Shown: positions 36,801 to 49,335, counted from the stretch's first letter. The stretch: DNA of 64,000 nt from Usnea hakonensis (GCA_013423325.1 BLJB01000258.1:1-64000), one strand, 5' to 3'. The notes: a model not told the origin generated them from the sequence alone. Made by a program: numbers and translations.

Positions 36801-37471
36801 TAGAGAGAGAAAGTTCTAAGGATGACGACAAACTAGGTATGCCCATTCATCATATATCGAAGCGAATGCACTGACTTGACTTAGCCGTTCCTGGACATTT
36901 TCAAGCAAATTATCTTGAGGAACAGACTTGTCTTCAGGATGACAAGAGATTTAGCAAAATGATTGCAGAAAATCCTGAAAGAGCGCTTGTTTTATTTCCT
37001 CATTTATTGGCATCTACCCGTACGCCAGCGGCCCGTAAGTAAATGAAGCAGGAACGTATCGATGACGGATCATTGACCAGTCCAGCATATCCACCGCGTT
37101 CGGATGCGCCGGACGCACCGGAAGTTCAGCAAATTTCCAGGGTAGCCACTTCAGGCGGCAGGCCAAGCACTGTCGGTCCACCATCTTCAAGCCCAGCTAG
37201 TAATCCGGGACCGTCTTCTGTAGCCACTACAGATAGAGGGACAGACCCAATGTCTCCCTTTGCATCTTGCGCATCTACTAATGCGGAACCTCTTCATACT
37301 GCCATTCCAGATAGACCTTCTGGCACGACATCTCCGGTAGCGTCTATCACGAGTGAAGTCCAAGGCATTTTTTTGGATGTCTCTTCACCTCCTGCTCCAG
37401 AACAGCACACCGCAGAACATTCCAATCTACCTTCAAACGCTCAAAGCAGAGAACCTGCAACCATGGCTTGA
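33860..37471 (+). CDS. NLR-like STAND protein: fungal N-terminal domain, NACHT, winged-helix, ankyrin repeats
   Basis: Proposed exons are 33860-34604, 34671-34695, 34741-35349, 35395-36836, 36885-37034 and 37086-37471, about 1118 residues. Residues 1-230 match the helical N-terminal domain common in fungal STAND proteins (MSDPLSIGSGVVGVSSLGIE; PigL_N/HeLo-like class). Residues ~240-360 are the NACHT NTPase, with Walker A PGAGKS, rebuilt by splicing through a 25-nt exon, and Walker B FLVVDALDEC at 350-359. A winged-helix-like region (LRRLPNEL-type helix, VRPLTIPELQHAL, HHTVEEFL) follows. Residues ~690-935 carry about four ankyrin repeats, split by a charged insert, for example ALHMAARSSSKRVTNLLLEH and LQLAAMYGRTNLVRILLEKG. 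The last exon adds a Ser/Pro/Thr-rich tail; if the GTAAGT at 37035 is not used the protein stops at 37042 instead. Such proteins act as nucleotide-switch receptors in fungal heterokaryon incompatibility and probably immunity. The ligand here is unknown. Confidence 0.85.
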
Positions 37472-38239
37472 TGGATGTATAGCACGATGTACCAAATCGT
37501 TTCAGTGCCAAGGGATGTGTGAGGGGTTCTACTTGATCGTGAGCTTGCGACTATTACTGCAATACAAGTTTTGTAGTTTGATTATTCTGCCAAGTCACGA
37601 TTTTCTTTGGTCGCATACATTTTGGTCGTGGAGAGTGCAAATTTTAAAGCATCTTGACATTGCAATCGAAATACATCTGATTGGGTTTAGAACAAGTGGA
37701 GTCGTTAAGATCTAAATGGATTGGTTGGTGGGTGTGAAGGATGGCTTTTTGGAGAAGGCTCCTGGAAGCCTTATATTAGTCTATCTACCAGTCATGTATC
37801 TATTGATGCGGTTTGAACTCGCAGCTACGTGGACCCTTTATTATCGAGATGCCTATTTGTGCTCTTTCTACTTGTTAAGATCGTCTTGATCGCCTAGTGG
37901 ACCAAAGTGTATTGAGATGCCCATGTCCAAGTAGGAACATAAAAGACTTCGGGCAGCGAAGTGGCCTATGAGACCGATGCATAGGTACGGAAGGCGGCGG
38001 GTAGACAAAGTATCAGGACATCTTCACGTTCCTGTACGTCCGGTGCATGTGCGGTTGGTGACAGGGCAGCATCGGCGAAACCCGGAGCTTCTCGGTTCAC
38101 GATCGAATTGGAGCAACTAATCGTCTTCGAAACGCCTTTCGAATATTAGCTTGCCGACGGCCAAGCCTTGGAACGTCGAGGCCGTCAGGTTGAAGTACTC
38201 TGAAGGGTCCAATGGTGCTCTGCGGGCTCGATGAAGTGG
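37472..38239. other. Intergenic DNA downstream of the NACHT-ankyrin gene
   Basis: No gene or element is recognised. Composition is ordinary, with several frames closed by stops. Confidence 0.5.
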
Positions 38240-38760
38240 CACTGAAGGCTAGTTATCATGTCGGAGGAGGGTAAGCTCGAAGTCCATGGGGGCTACGGCA
38301 CGATCCCCTTGGTTGGGCTTTAGATGCCTGTGAAGTCCTTCCAAGTGCCAGTTCTTCCGTTGCGGATGATGCGGCGGCCGAGTCCGTTTGTGATTGAAGA
38401 CTCTGAATGGACGACTTCTTCTTGAAACTCTATAGCTTTGGGCCATCTGATTCAGCAAGGAATATGTTTTTGCTGGGTTGCGCATCAAAGTCACTGTGCT
38501 GTGAAATAGTGCTCGGATCCAAGGACTAGTCTTGCTATTCTTCCAAAGCTGCTACTGGCAACTTCGCTGCTTTCTCTGGTTGTCCCATGTCTCGGTACGT
38601 TGTCGCCAGGTTGATGATACAATTGAATGTGTCCGGATGCTCTGGACCCTGTGTCCTTTCTGTGACGTGGAGTATATCAATCTCCATCTCTTCTGCTCTT
38701 TCCCAATCTCCTGTTTATGCTGATCTGTTGCAGATCTGCAAATCAATTCAGTTGCGTTGA
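38240..38760 (-). pseudogene. Degraded kinesin-light-chain-type TPR gene fragment
   Basis: In one minus-strand frame, about 38730-38540 reads GDWERAEEMEI, then GPEHPDTFNCIINLATTY, then MGQPEKAAKLPVAALEE followed by a stop. This is the 42-residue TPR pattern of the intact kinase-TPR genes nearby (G..HPDT, LA.TY, G...EAE). A second remnant at 38494-38440 reads TLMRNPAKTYSLLNQMAQS in a different frame. Stops and frame breaks separate the pieces, so this is a relic of a third TPR gene, or the decayed 3' part of a duplication. No kinase part was found. Confidence 0.65.
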
Positions 38761-39141
38761 CAATCGCGTTGAACTTGAATGCCGAGCGCAGTGGTGCCTT
38801 TGCTTGTCATTGAAAAGAATACATCAAACCTTCGAGGTCGGTGAGCTTCGCTTTGCGGGCACCATCTTATCATTGAGGAAAGCGGGCTTACAGCTTGTTC
38901 ATAGCTGTTGGTGGTAGCAAATGCAGCTAGCCTGGCCTGGCAGATGGGAACAAATTCTCAAGAATATATTCGTATAGTGGCAAGTTGCCTTGAGAAACGG
39001 GAACTGCCAAGCCTGAGGCTCGAGCCCTAACCCTATATAAAGCACAATCTCAGAAACTGAGGTACTTTATTATATCACTGATCAACGAAATGTAAAACAT
39101 CAGAGACAATACTCTGTCGAGTTTGAAAAACCCAATGAACA
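38761..39141. other. Intergenic DNA between TPR relic and kinase-TPR gene
   Basis: Possibly more decayed TPR-gene sequence on the minus strand, but no motif is clear enough to claim. It holds the 3' flank of the next gene. Confidence 0.35.
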
Positions 39142-42100
39142 TCAATACCAGTCGACCCCATATTCGATGAGCAAGTCTCTTCTCTGCCGTGTCTTTTCAT
39201 CCCAACCCCAAGGTCGCTTTGTTTTGTCGGGAATACGAGAGAAATTTTTTTCGAAGGCGTCCAAAAATTCTCTCCTCCGTAAAGTTGATTTTTTCACTCC
39301 AGAATGGATTTTGGATTTCGCAGCCCGGTCAACGCTTTGAGTAGATCCTGTAGCTGTTTGATCGGTCTCTGCAAGGCTCTCAGGCACCAAAGTGCTTGTG
39401 TCATTTGAACTAGGGGACCGTCTCGCCCCTTCGCCATCTTCTGCCTGTGGGGAAATTTTGGTTTCGGAAATCCAACTATCAAGAATTTCTTTGCGGCCTA
39501 CAGTATTAGGATGGTCAAATCCTAAGGCCGTCTCGGAAAGGCCAACGACTTTCGACATCAGGGCAAAGGCTTCTTGGTGTCTTTTCTGCCCATGCCATAT
39601 CTGTGCTAGATCGAGCATGGACACGATTGTCTTCGGATGGCTCTCGCCTGACAGCTCCTCCTTCTTGTCCACCACTGATTTCGCCAGTCGTTCTGCTTCA
39701 TCCCATCGTTCTTGTCCCGTATAAACTTTCACAAGATTTGCCATGCCAGCCAATGTAGATGGATGGTCCGGGCCCAGGCTTATCTGTCTCGATTTCATGA
39801 CATGTGAAGCCAACACTTCTGCGTCTTCCCACTTTTCATACCTCATGTATGTTCTTGACAAATTGGCCATGCTGCTCAAAGTAATGATATTCTCTTGGCC
39901 GAACTCAGTCATATTGGCCTCCATGATTTGCACTTGCAAGTCGACGGCCTCGCTCAGTCGTCCTTGCCTTGAGTAAGTTGAAGCCAAGTGGCTCAGAACC
40001 AGCAGTCTCCCCGGTTCGTTCTTCTCTATCTTTGAACTCAGTTCGACTGCTTGCAATTGAATCTCTTCTGCATCCTTCCATCGCCATTGAGAAGCATAGA
40101 TTGCCCCCAAACGAAGCATGTCCGTCACTGTGGAAGGATTCTCTGAGTTTTTCCTTTTCCTTATCTCTACGACTTCTGTCGCTATCTCTTCTGCCTCTTT
40201 GAATTGTCCTTGCTTCTGGTACAAATTTGCGAGAGTCATCAACGTAGTCAAAATCAAGGGATGTTCTCTACCCAAAACCTCTTCTTTTGCTTTCAACATT
40301 TGCAGAAAATAGTCTATCTTTTGACCTCGATCTATCTCGCAATTTGCCTCCGATTTGATCATCGAAATCGTAGGCAGAATTATGTCAGTACCAGATTGCT
40401 CACGCTGCTTGGAATCAGTCGAAGAATTTGCCGGATATTTGATTTACCAGAATTACCTGCAACGTATTTGTCTCACACCTTGTCCAGAAATCTTGTTCTT
40501 GTTTAAAACTGGCGAGAAATTCCAAGCTGGACTTAGTGTCTGGATTTTCCGGGCCTAATGCATTCATCTTGATCTCTAGTACTTGCTTACCTAGCCTTTC
40601 GGCCTTTCTCATTTTCCCCTGATTCTGGAATAATGTTGCCAGATTGCTCATACTGGTCAATGTAACCTGAGCATCCAATCCTACTTCCAAAAGACTTGCA
40701 GTCACAACTTGCGTCTGCAACAGCTCGGCCTCCTTCCACATTTTTCGTTCCGCGTATATCAATGCTAGGCTACTCCTGGTACTCAAGGTGTCTGGATGTG
40801 TTACCCCTAATGCTTCTGAGCTTTGCTGTAAATTCTGCGTCTCCAATATCTGAGCCTCTTCCAATTTCCCTTGCACAATCAAGACATTACTTAATGTTGA
40901 CCTCAGCAATCCACTGATTCGATGATCAACTCCCAAAACGGTTTCAACGTCAGTAATTTCAGTTCTGAGTCGTGATGCAGCTTCCTCCAGATTTTTTTCC
41001 TCGAGATAGTATCGATAGCCGATCGTTGACCTTCTAAGATTATGACCTCGATATGCAGACAAATTATAGATACCTTGCCGAGGAGGTGGTTTCGATCTGC
41101 CATATCGCACTCGATCAATCTCACAAGTGAGCTCTCCCTGAGACCTTGCCGCTTGCTTTAGGAGAGCCGAGACTTTCATGTTATCCTTCCTTACGCCAAA
41201 TCCGAGTGTGTAGCAGAATGAGAGCTCAAAAGCCGCTCGGCGTGGAGTAAGCGCAGTCACAGAATGTGGGACGACTCTATTTTCTAGGCATGCGGCGATG
41301 TAGGTACGGACCCTATGATCAGACCGGTAAAGGGGATATAAGGACGAAGATACCTTAGTTCAATCAGCTTACATTTATGTTTGAAAAATCGTCCTTTACT
41401 CATACCCGAAACTCTTTGAAAGTTATCTCCAGATCGTTCTCGATCATGTCGACGGTGTGCGGATTCGGAATTCTGGCCGTCGTGAGCCCTTCATTCTCTT
41501 CTTACACGAGCCAATGCCTTACCTATCTCTTTCAAGAAGACACACTAGCTGGCCGAGATTTGAGCATCGTTCGGCTGGGTCAATGGCCAAGGACAGGGTA
41601 AAAAGCTGGTAAAGGTTGCTTTTTACTATATCATCTGTAAAATTCGTTTCATCAACCAATTGACGCGCAAGGGTTGATGCGGCCTTTTCCGATTCCAAGT
41701 CTTTGTAAAAATCACGACCCTCGGTCTCTCCACCATGGTAGAACAAGAGCCACAAGCAGAGTAGACCAAAGGAGTAAATGTCCATCTTAATTGCACTCGA
41801 GCTATGCATTGGACGGTGATGCCACTCAGGAGCGGTCCAATATTGACTTCGGGGCATAAGCACCGCATCATCAGTGCCGCCAAACCATGTGGAATATCCA
41901 AAATCTATTACTCTAGCAGTATGACGTCTTGAATCATTCGCGAATACTAGGACATTTGCAGGTTTAATGTCTCCGTGGATGATCCCTGCCTCTGAGTCAG
42001 TCATAGTGTTGAGAACACACCATGTTCCTCTATTGCTCACCGCTTAAATGTAAGTCTGAGACTGCCGTAGCAACTTCAGCACATAGGCGAAGTCGATCCC

Positions 42101-42611
42101 CCAGATCCAAGATTGTTCCTGCACCATGCTCCATGAACGTTTTGAGATCCCCATGTCGAGCCTGTTCAAACACGAATACCGGCCATACTCTCCCGCTCTC
42201 AGACTCGATGTCCCAGCAGATGCCCTCGAGCCGATTGATACTTCCATGACCACGTATGGATTTATGGCCCAATACGAATATTTCAGCTATCAGCGCTCTG
42301 AATATTGTAGCTTGTTGCGCCTCGGAAAGAGCTGGATTGAGAGAGGACAGGCGTTTGAACGCAAAGGCTGTTTCCAAGTTGACCGATGATTGGCTTATTT
42401 CTGCTGTACCTCCCTGGCCGACACTGGCTTGTTCTCCATCCCAGCTGATTGGAAGGAAATCGATGTTAAGACTTTGGGCAATCCCGAGAAATGTGATAAG
42501 ATCGTAAGGTGTATTCGTTGCCGCTGCTGATGCCAAAGTGGCACTCACGGAGAAGGTCCCCGAGGTTGTGAAAGATATCAGTCTACTATCTACATAGCTG
42601 TTTGCTGACAT
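39142..42611 (-). CDS. Protein kinase-TPR fusion protein (copy 1)
   Basis: Exons on the minus strand are 42611-42041, 41985-41523, 41472-41406, 41353-40457 and 40404-39142, about 1086 residues, with all phases consistent. The kinase domain spans ~60-365: glycine-rich loop GQGGTAEI (65-72), AFKRL with Lys86, catalytic HGD (194-196) followed by IKPANV, DFG at 218-220 and an APE-like APEW. HGD instead of HRD is common in fungal kinases of this type. After a joining segment (SSSLYPLYRSDHRVRTYIAACLEN) come tetratricopeptide repeats of the kinesin-light-chain kind, about 42 residues each, for example GREHPLILTTLMTLANLY and LGPDHPSTLAGMANL. The tail is basic and Ser/Thr-rich. All residues needed for catalysis appear present. 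The TPR solenoid may sense a ligand or partner and steer the kinase; this is inference. A paralogue with the same intron pattern lies at 59191-62742. Confidence 0.85.
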
Positions 42612-43277
42612 TTTTGACAGATTTGGCGTAGACCAAAGTGTCGCCCAGATTCAGGCTGACTCCAAAAAATCCGTTGACCCCATGACTAAGGTAATCTTCC
42701 CTGCACGAGTACAAAGTACAACAAGCTTGCGAATTGCTTGGCGGCAATACTACCTGAGCCTAAAGAACCCCGCACACCACGGAGAGATACCATGAAGTGT
42801 TCCCTTTACTAACCATTTGTTGTCTCTTCAAAAGAAGAATAAGGAACTTACTACAAGATCGTCGACAAGAACGAAGTAGAAAACAACGGCGACAATAGAA
42901 GAAAGAGAGGCTAATAATGCGATTAGTTGAACAGATGTATATAGGTCAGCAGACGATTCAAATACCCACTCCATTAGAGGTGACTCAAAACAAGAACGTA
43001 TCTCACTGGTACGGTGAGAGTAATATCTACGATCGCAGTCGATGTATGGCAGCCGTGTTGAGCTGCCGGCATGAATCTCAGGATACAATTACCAACCTAC
43101 AACTAAGAGAAAGAGCGAAAGATCAGACTCAGAGCATCCTAGCTATCCAGCATTTCTCTTTTAAATTTAAAGGAAATAGTCGCAACGTCGTGCCTGTTAT
43201 GCCTAGCACAGACCCCGAAGTTGTTGGAAGCTCCTTCAAGCAGCTATTGCTATAACCGTAACCTCATCCACAGATAA
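42612..43277. other. Promoter side of kinase-TPR copy 1
   Basis: The 666 bp hold the promoter of the kinase-TPR gene and the 3' flank of the CorA-like gene. A minus-strand open frame at 42828-43088 has one hydrophobic stretch but no other support. Otherwise nothing is seen. Confidence 0.45.
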
Positions 43278-45630
43278 CTAGCCTCTCTCCTTGCCAAGAT
43301 CCAAATGTTTCGCGGACCTCCGACGGATCAGCCTATCGTGGAACAGCAACCCGAGAACAGGTAGCAGAGTCACCACCATCAGCCCAAGCGTGATGCAGGG
43401 ATACAGCCAAAATGACCGCGACAGAACGAGGCGAGCGCCCTTGGTTTCCGTGTTGCCGTTCTCCGTCTGTACCAGGTTTGAGTTGAAGATTTCCTGAGAA
43501 AACCATCAGCAATTAGCAAACTCTTTCAATGATGCATTAAGATGGAGGTCACAAGACTCACAGCGACCAAGCTAGCCGGTAGGTAAATGAGGGCGGTGTA
43601 AGTGAGGACCTTGACGGTATGAGAATCCTTCTGGGATTTACCAATAAGCGCGGACATGAGCTCGTTCTCCGCTTTAGTTGCCAGAGCGATGTCGCGCATA
43701 GCGTCGCTGCCTTTTTGCAGGGCGTCGTTGCCCTTGACTAGCATGTTCTCATTCCTATAATTCAGAATCTGTGACAGCTGCATCAAGAGACATGTCAGAT
43801 TACTGTGTCCGCAGATGATACGGGGACTACTTTACCAATGTAGCGGTCCCCTCCGCATGCTCTTGTATTGCCTCGACGCCCCGTTTGTGAACCCTAATTC
43901 GAGAAATGAACGTTTCGACGTTTGTAGGATTGTGCCCTAGATACTGCACATCTTGCGAACAGACGTCCTGCCAGTGCTTCTTGCAACCCTGGGCAACTTC
44001 CAAGCAGCAGTCCAGTATCTCCTTGCATTTGACCAGCTTTCGACGAAGCCGCTGCAACTTCTGGCTGTCTGCAAATGCAATTAGATAATCGCATTCGCTG
44101 TAGACGTCGACATCGACAAAGAAAGCTTTTTCTTCCTAAACTCGAGTTACCAAGATTAAGATAAGTGACTGCAAAACGTAGTTGCCACGAACCAAAATCG
44201 CCAACTCGGCGTCGAGATAGCAAATATAATTACGCCATTCCTGCTCCGCTACCATAAAAATCCGTCGATGGATATCGCACGCGGACAGTTTCTCCTGTCC
44301 TCCCGCTGAAAGCTTGCTACGTATCTCATTGGCGAAGTCGTCCGGTGCTTGTACGAAGATCCATCTGGATGTTTTTTTCACAACATCGAAGCGTTGATAG
44401 ATTGCCATCTGACGGATGGAGAACGGACAGCCGCTCTTTCGCCCGTGTCGCGCAGGATATCGAAGTAAATAGCATAATTCTGCAATGGCTAAGATAAGTT
44501 TCATAGATCACAAAATGCAACGGGTGATACAAAAATCACGTACCGTGATAAGCCTCATTTGTTTGGTCTCCGTTTTTGGTAAAATGGACTTTACTATCGC
44601 CGGTAGCAAAATGCTCATCGCAGTCTGAAGTCTTGAAAGCAAATGATGAAATGTGATCATTGAGTGCTGGGAAAGCATTGCAGCTCTCACGGATTTTTGC
44701 GAATGTATCTTGAGTAACCAGAAGGTGACCCCAGGAATATTCTTGGTGTAAGAATCTGTGTTGAAGGTCGTCAGGTGTCATAGGTCATGAAAATGATTGA
44801 GGGACTAGCACATATGTATGTCGACGTCAACATCTCTAATATTCTTCGCAGAAATATATCAGTACATCATCAATCTTCGATGACTGCTCGATAATAAGCC
44901 CGAGATAACTCACTGCCAGAAGGTTAGTAAAGATCTCTGTGTTGACTTCGTCGCCACCTTGGTACCTAATAGACTGTCAGCAATCGGGAGGGAGGTTTGG
45001 TAGATCAAGGTATGACGTCGGGTTACATGTGTCGCACATTGCCAATGTAGATTTCTACACTGGATTGCTTTTCGCTAGGCGAGAAGATGACTCGATCCTC
45101 AAACTTGAGCTTCATTTAAGCAATGTATGAAGCTATCTTTATTACTTCAGGATAGCTATGTTACATATCCTGACCTATGTCGAAAGAGAGTCCCTCAGGC
45201 AGCCTACTTATGCACCGCCTTGCGTCGGATGAAAAAGCCCCACTGCTTCATGCAACGTCGTGCAGACCGTTCCCTACTAATTAGGTTTGACTTGCGCCTG
45301 TTCTGCCTTTTAGTCACGTAAGCGGGCCCGACTTCTCCAGTGAGTTTAAGGCTTGTTCAGTAGACTACAGTAGTATAGGAGTTTGGCTTTACCTGAGAAA
45401 GTGCACGAGGCGCGGAAACCTTATAATTGTCGTCAATGGCCTAAATTTCGTTGGCAAACGAATTAATGATGAGCTCTCGAAGCTCTGGTGCAAAGAAGCC
45501 CACCTTGATCTGAAAATTGCCTGCGCCAAACAGGTCCTTCAGCAGCTTGACTAGCTTTTCTCTGTCAACGTAGCGTCCATCCATGGTTTGCGTATGCATT
45601 ATTTGAAGTCCGTTATCGAAATGGCTATAC
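43278..45630 (-). CDS. CorA-like membrane protein, multi-exon, N-terminus unresolved
   Basis: The C-terminal exons are clear: 43493-43278 and 43777-43562, preceded by an exon ending at 43836. They encode a coiled region (GVEAIQEHAEGTATLLSQILNY), then the CorA-type first helix VKVLTYTALIYLPASLVA and a second helix (FWLYPCITLGLMVVTLLPVLGLL) close to the C-terminus. The soluble part is seen at about 44780-44130: YSWGHLLVTQDTFAKI, ALNDHISSFAFK, YELCYLLRYP-like (an intron rejoins EAYH-ELCYLLRY) and FSIRQMAIYQRFD. These are landmarks of the fungal CorA-like transporter-domain family. A further exon at 45630-45503 (DNGLQIMHTQTMDGRYVDREKL) fits its N-terminal part. The exons between 45500 and 44790 and the start codon were not resolved. 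These proteins resemble Mg2+ channels by topology but ion transport is unproven. They often sit among HET/NLR-type genes. Confidence 0.65.
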
Positions 45631-46120
45631 CTGTAGGGAAGTGAGGCGAGAGACAAATTTCAAAATGAACTCTGGTGAGGCTGAGGAAGATAGCAGACAA
45701 GCGTCCTGCACGATGACGTTACGACGTTGGAGGGGTCGAAGAATGAGGCTTTGCTGACCAGCACCGGTATAAGCAGGTTGAAGGCTGACTGGACGCCCGT
45801 TTCTGGACGCTTGGCTCTAACACACCACGGAGATTACATCAATGACAGTCACGGTGAATAATCACCTCAGGTCGTGTGTACACTTACACCGCCCCAGGTA
45901 GTCCAGGACAGGCACAGCCGCTCCGGTCAATTATCCCCAGGCTTAGGAATGGCAACGGGCTTTTATAATGAAGACTATTCGTATAATCATCAGCATTGAA
46001 ATTGGTGGTGAAAATGAGATTCTCATCGCAGCTCAAACTGCAGCATCGATAAGAACCACAGCGTAAGAAGGCCCATCAAAATCTTCAAGGCTATCACGTA
46101 GCATACCGACACCCTGAGCA
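45631..46120. other. Gap between tandem-kinase 3' end and CorA-like gene
   Basis: Probably holds the promoter and first exon(s) of the CorA-like gene on the minus strand. No clear start codon could be assigned. Confidence 0.4.
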
Positions 46121-49031
46121 TCAATGACTTGGATGCTTGATCTTGAGCAGTACCTTTCGCTCGAAAGCCTCTCGTACCTCGGCTGGGTTTGAGCTACCAC
46201 CGAAGTCACCCTTCAGACACGTTGCTACGGCATCTTCATACGCACTGCCCATGTATGTCCTCAATTTGGGCACATCCTTTTCTAATATGCTACTCAGCAT
46301 CTCCGTGGGATTACCTCGAACGCCCTCAGTGATCTTTTCCAGAGGTAACCAAAGGCTCAATTCTAAAAGCACAAGTCCGACGCTGTAGTATTCGTACTCC
46401 TGGCAGAATCGTTTCCGCTCACTAAGATATTCTGGATGTTGATATTCAAGCTGTTTGTTGGGTCCTTGAGTGAATGCTGTCTCGAGATTCAAGCGGCTGT
46501 AGCTGAAGCCGATGAAATAAGGTTCAATCATGGCTTCCGCGATCGAATTGAATCGATCTGGAAAAAATATGATGTTATACGAGGAAATATTCTTGTGGAG
46601 CCAGCTCGCTTTGTGCATGGTCAGTACCACATTTACCAACTTCAGCGCCGTACCAAAGATTTGATCCAAAGAAGGCCGCTCTGTCCTCGACCTTATCTTT
46701 GAGATGATGTCTCGCAAAGTCATAGGCTTGTCTGTGTCGGAAATAGATAAAGAAAGCCCAGGCTGCCGAGGCGGAAAATAATATACGATACCAAAAGAGA
46801 GCTTTGCCACGTCATGGTAATAGCCAGCGGAGGTTAGGACAGGGAAAGCGTGACTGGCAGACAAGGGTGCACGAAAGGACGTGATATCCTGAACCCGCTG
46901 TATCAGTTCATCCATACGGTCAGCCCAGGATCCGCCATATTCCAGGAATTCGACGAGTATCTGCTTCTCTAAACCATCGACCGCATGAAGTGTGCTGATC
47001 CCATACCAGTGAAAATTCTTTACGGGCTTTGTGATTTGCCCCCTGTCAAGGAGCATATTTCCTGATGATTTGCTTCTGCCTTCAAGAGCTGAAGCCATTT
47101 GCTTCATTGCCGCCAGGAGTCCAATACGTCTGTACCTTATAGAGCCGTTATCGAAGTTGTCTACGTCTGCTCCCGGGAAAGCAGCCTCCATGGACTTCAG
47201 TTTGTTCCTGTCGTCGGTACTCAGAAGACGATTTTCTAAAGTGTTCGTCATCCTTTCTTGATCGGAGGATGGTTGCATGTCCCATAGTTTATCGACGACC
47301 TTTTGAAGGTGGTAAAAGACCCTGTACGGCTTCGGGCCGCTAGATCTGAGCGCTGCAGAGACTTTGTCGACCTCCTGACGCAATTTCAAGAGGCAGTCTC
47401 GGACTAGCTGCATATCCACAAAATTCTTGGGTGCTCGCTGGCTATCTGTCTTCAGGACTCGCTCGAGATCTCCAAAGCCATTAGTCTCACACCATATTTG
47501 AAATCGTTGATACTCTATATCTATTTCAAGGTCATCCTCGACAGGGAGCCGCTGGAATTGCACTTCGATAGTACGACTGAGTTCTGTTTGGGCGATATGA
47601 AACAGGCTCAAAGTGATATCCGCTGCTTTTGACCGTGCATCTGGCTCGTGTTGAAGCAGATCATTTACCACCACCAATAGGCTTTTCTGAGAATTCGTGA
47701 TCGTAGGCCAGCTACGTAAGATCGAAAGCCACTGTGTTACGGCTTCACTTGGCTTGGTTCCCTCATGGAATAACTTACATTCCAAGTACCCTCCGAGAAT
47801 GACTTCTCTTTTGCTAGAGAAGATTTTTACGCCAGTCGACCCTTTTTGCAAATATGTCGACATCTCAGACAAGATGCAACCCAAGGACCACATGTCACTT
47901 GACCGACCAACGTGAAGCTTTTTGAAGTCTTCATCTACAGAGTGGCATTCAGGGGCCCAGTACTCAGCTCCACCATTCCTGTATAGCGATTTGGACCCCT
48001 GGTTCTCGTCGCTCAGCCTTGAGAGGCCAAAGTCCGAAAGAATCAACTTGCCCGGGCGATACAATATGTTATCAGGCTTTAGATCATAGTGACACCCTAT
48101 TTTCCGTAAGTTGAAGGTGTTCGAGAAGTAGTTATGAACTGCCTCGATGGCCGACGCAAGCTCGTACAAAGCCTGCAAGACCTCATTGTCGGTCTCAAAT
48201 CCCAGAAGCCGGTTATCCTGGCGCAGAAAATGCTTCAGATCTCCGTCTGCCTGAGGGAATAGGAGATAGTGGGTTTGCCCGAAGGGGTTTTGGTCGATCG
48301 TATATGCAGCCAGAAGTTGTATAATGTTTGGATGCTCCAGACAACGCAGAAATGAAAGAATGTGCTCTTCTTGCCGAAAGTCATCATAAGAATTTTTCCT
48401 AGGCTTTATCTGCTTCCGAATGATTGTGACCTTCAACGCAGAGACGAGGTCAATAAATGAAGACGAGGAAGGATTAGGGTGGCTCTACCTGGCCTGTTCT
48501 TTCTGACACTAAACCTTGATATGATGCAGCCATGGTCATTTTATGGACCTCACCGAAAGCACCTTCCCCTAATTGCTCACATTCCGTGAAAGGCAGGATT
48601 ACGCGGTCTGCGAGTACGCGATGCGATTGATCTGCGCGAAAGAAAGGGGGTAAAAATCTCCACTGATGCTTGTAAAATCTTTTACTCAGCCTCTCATCTC
48701 CAAGAATACGTCTCAGAGAGTCTTCCGAGAACGGTAATCTAGTATCCAGCTGGCTGTGGGCGAAATGATCAGTCTCCTTGAATTGTTGTATTAACCCTGG
48801 TTGAGAGAAAGACAGTAGGGTGGCAAAAACTCTGAGTCCATTATTGACGATGATACGAATCAATTCGGGCTGCTCCCAGACTTTGAGCTCTCCATTTTCA
48901 GACAAAGCATGAACGAGGGTAGCTACTCTGCTTTCTGGCAAGAGTTCTTTGAGAGCATCTAAGGGGATAAAGGATTTCTGCTCATAATTTTGGATCTCAA
49001 GATCCTCGAGCTCTCCTGTCATATCACTCAT
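46121..49031 (-). CDS. Tandem kinase-pseudokinase protein
   Basis: Exons 49031-48489 and 48430-46121 encode 950 residues. Residues 1-145 form an uncharacterised helical N-terminus. Kinase 1 spans ~150-460, with glycine loop LGEGAFGEV (154-162), an IRKQIK lysine strand just after the intron, HYD at 295-297 within HYDLKPDN, DFG at 314-316 and YWAPEC. It looks active. A helical middle part follows (~470-600). The C-terminal ~330 residues form a second kinase-like fold: ASWLHKNISSYNII (HKN at 793-795, no catalytic Asp), PYFIGFSYSR in place of DFG and EYYSVGLVLLELSLW as the helix-F region. This half resembles the C-terminal pseudokinase of fungal HeLo/prion-inhibition proteins (DUF7580-like). The arrangement parallels tandem kinase immune receptors of plants by analogy only. 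Its neighbours are a CorA-like protein and kinase-TPR fusions. Confidence 0.88.
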
Positions 49032-49335
49032 CTCTTTGGTTTGTGGGCTGGTCGATGATTTCGTAATTCGTTGCAGTGGAGTTTTACGTGATATTCAAAG
49101 GCCAACAAGGCTAGAGAAATTAATGGTCGTGAGATCGACTTTCAGAGTCGGCTAAGTCATTAAGGAATCAAGTCATGAAGGACTTGACATACTCTTGTAA
49201 ATCTAGTAGAGCTTTTATTGCTTTCGTGGTCGAGTTATGAATGAATTTTAGGTAGTAGTAGTCACTCAAGCAAATACTCGGTGATTGGTCAAGACGAATG
49301 ACTAAGGTAGCTGACTAAGTAATGCACTCAACACA
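49032..49335. other. Promoter region of the tandem-kinase gene
   Basis: Non-coding, moderately AT-rich, bounded on the right by the 8-bp target duplication of a TIR element. No other feature seen. Confidence 0.5.

Noticed and set aside
42828..43088. 86-codon minus-strand frame with a hydrophobic segment
   Set aside because: Single hydrophobic stretch only; no family, no splice signals, located in a likely promoter region.
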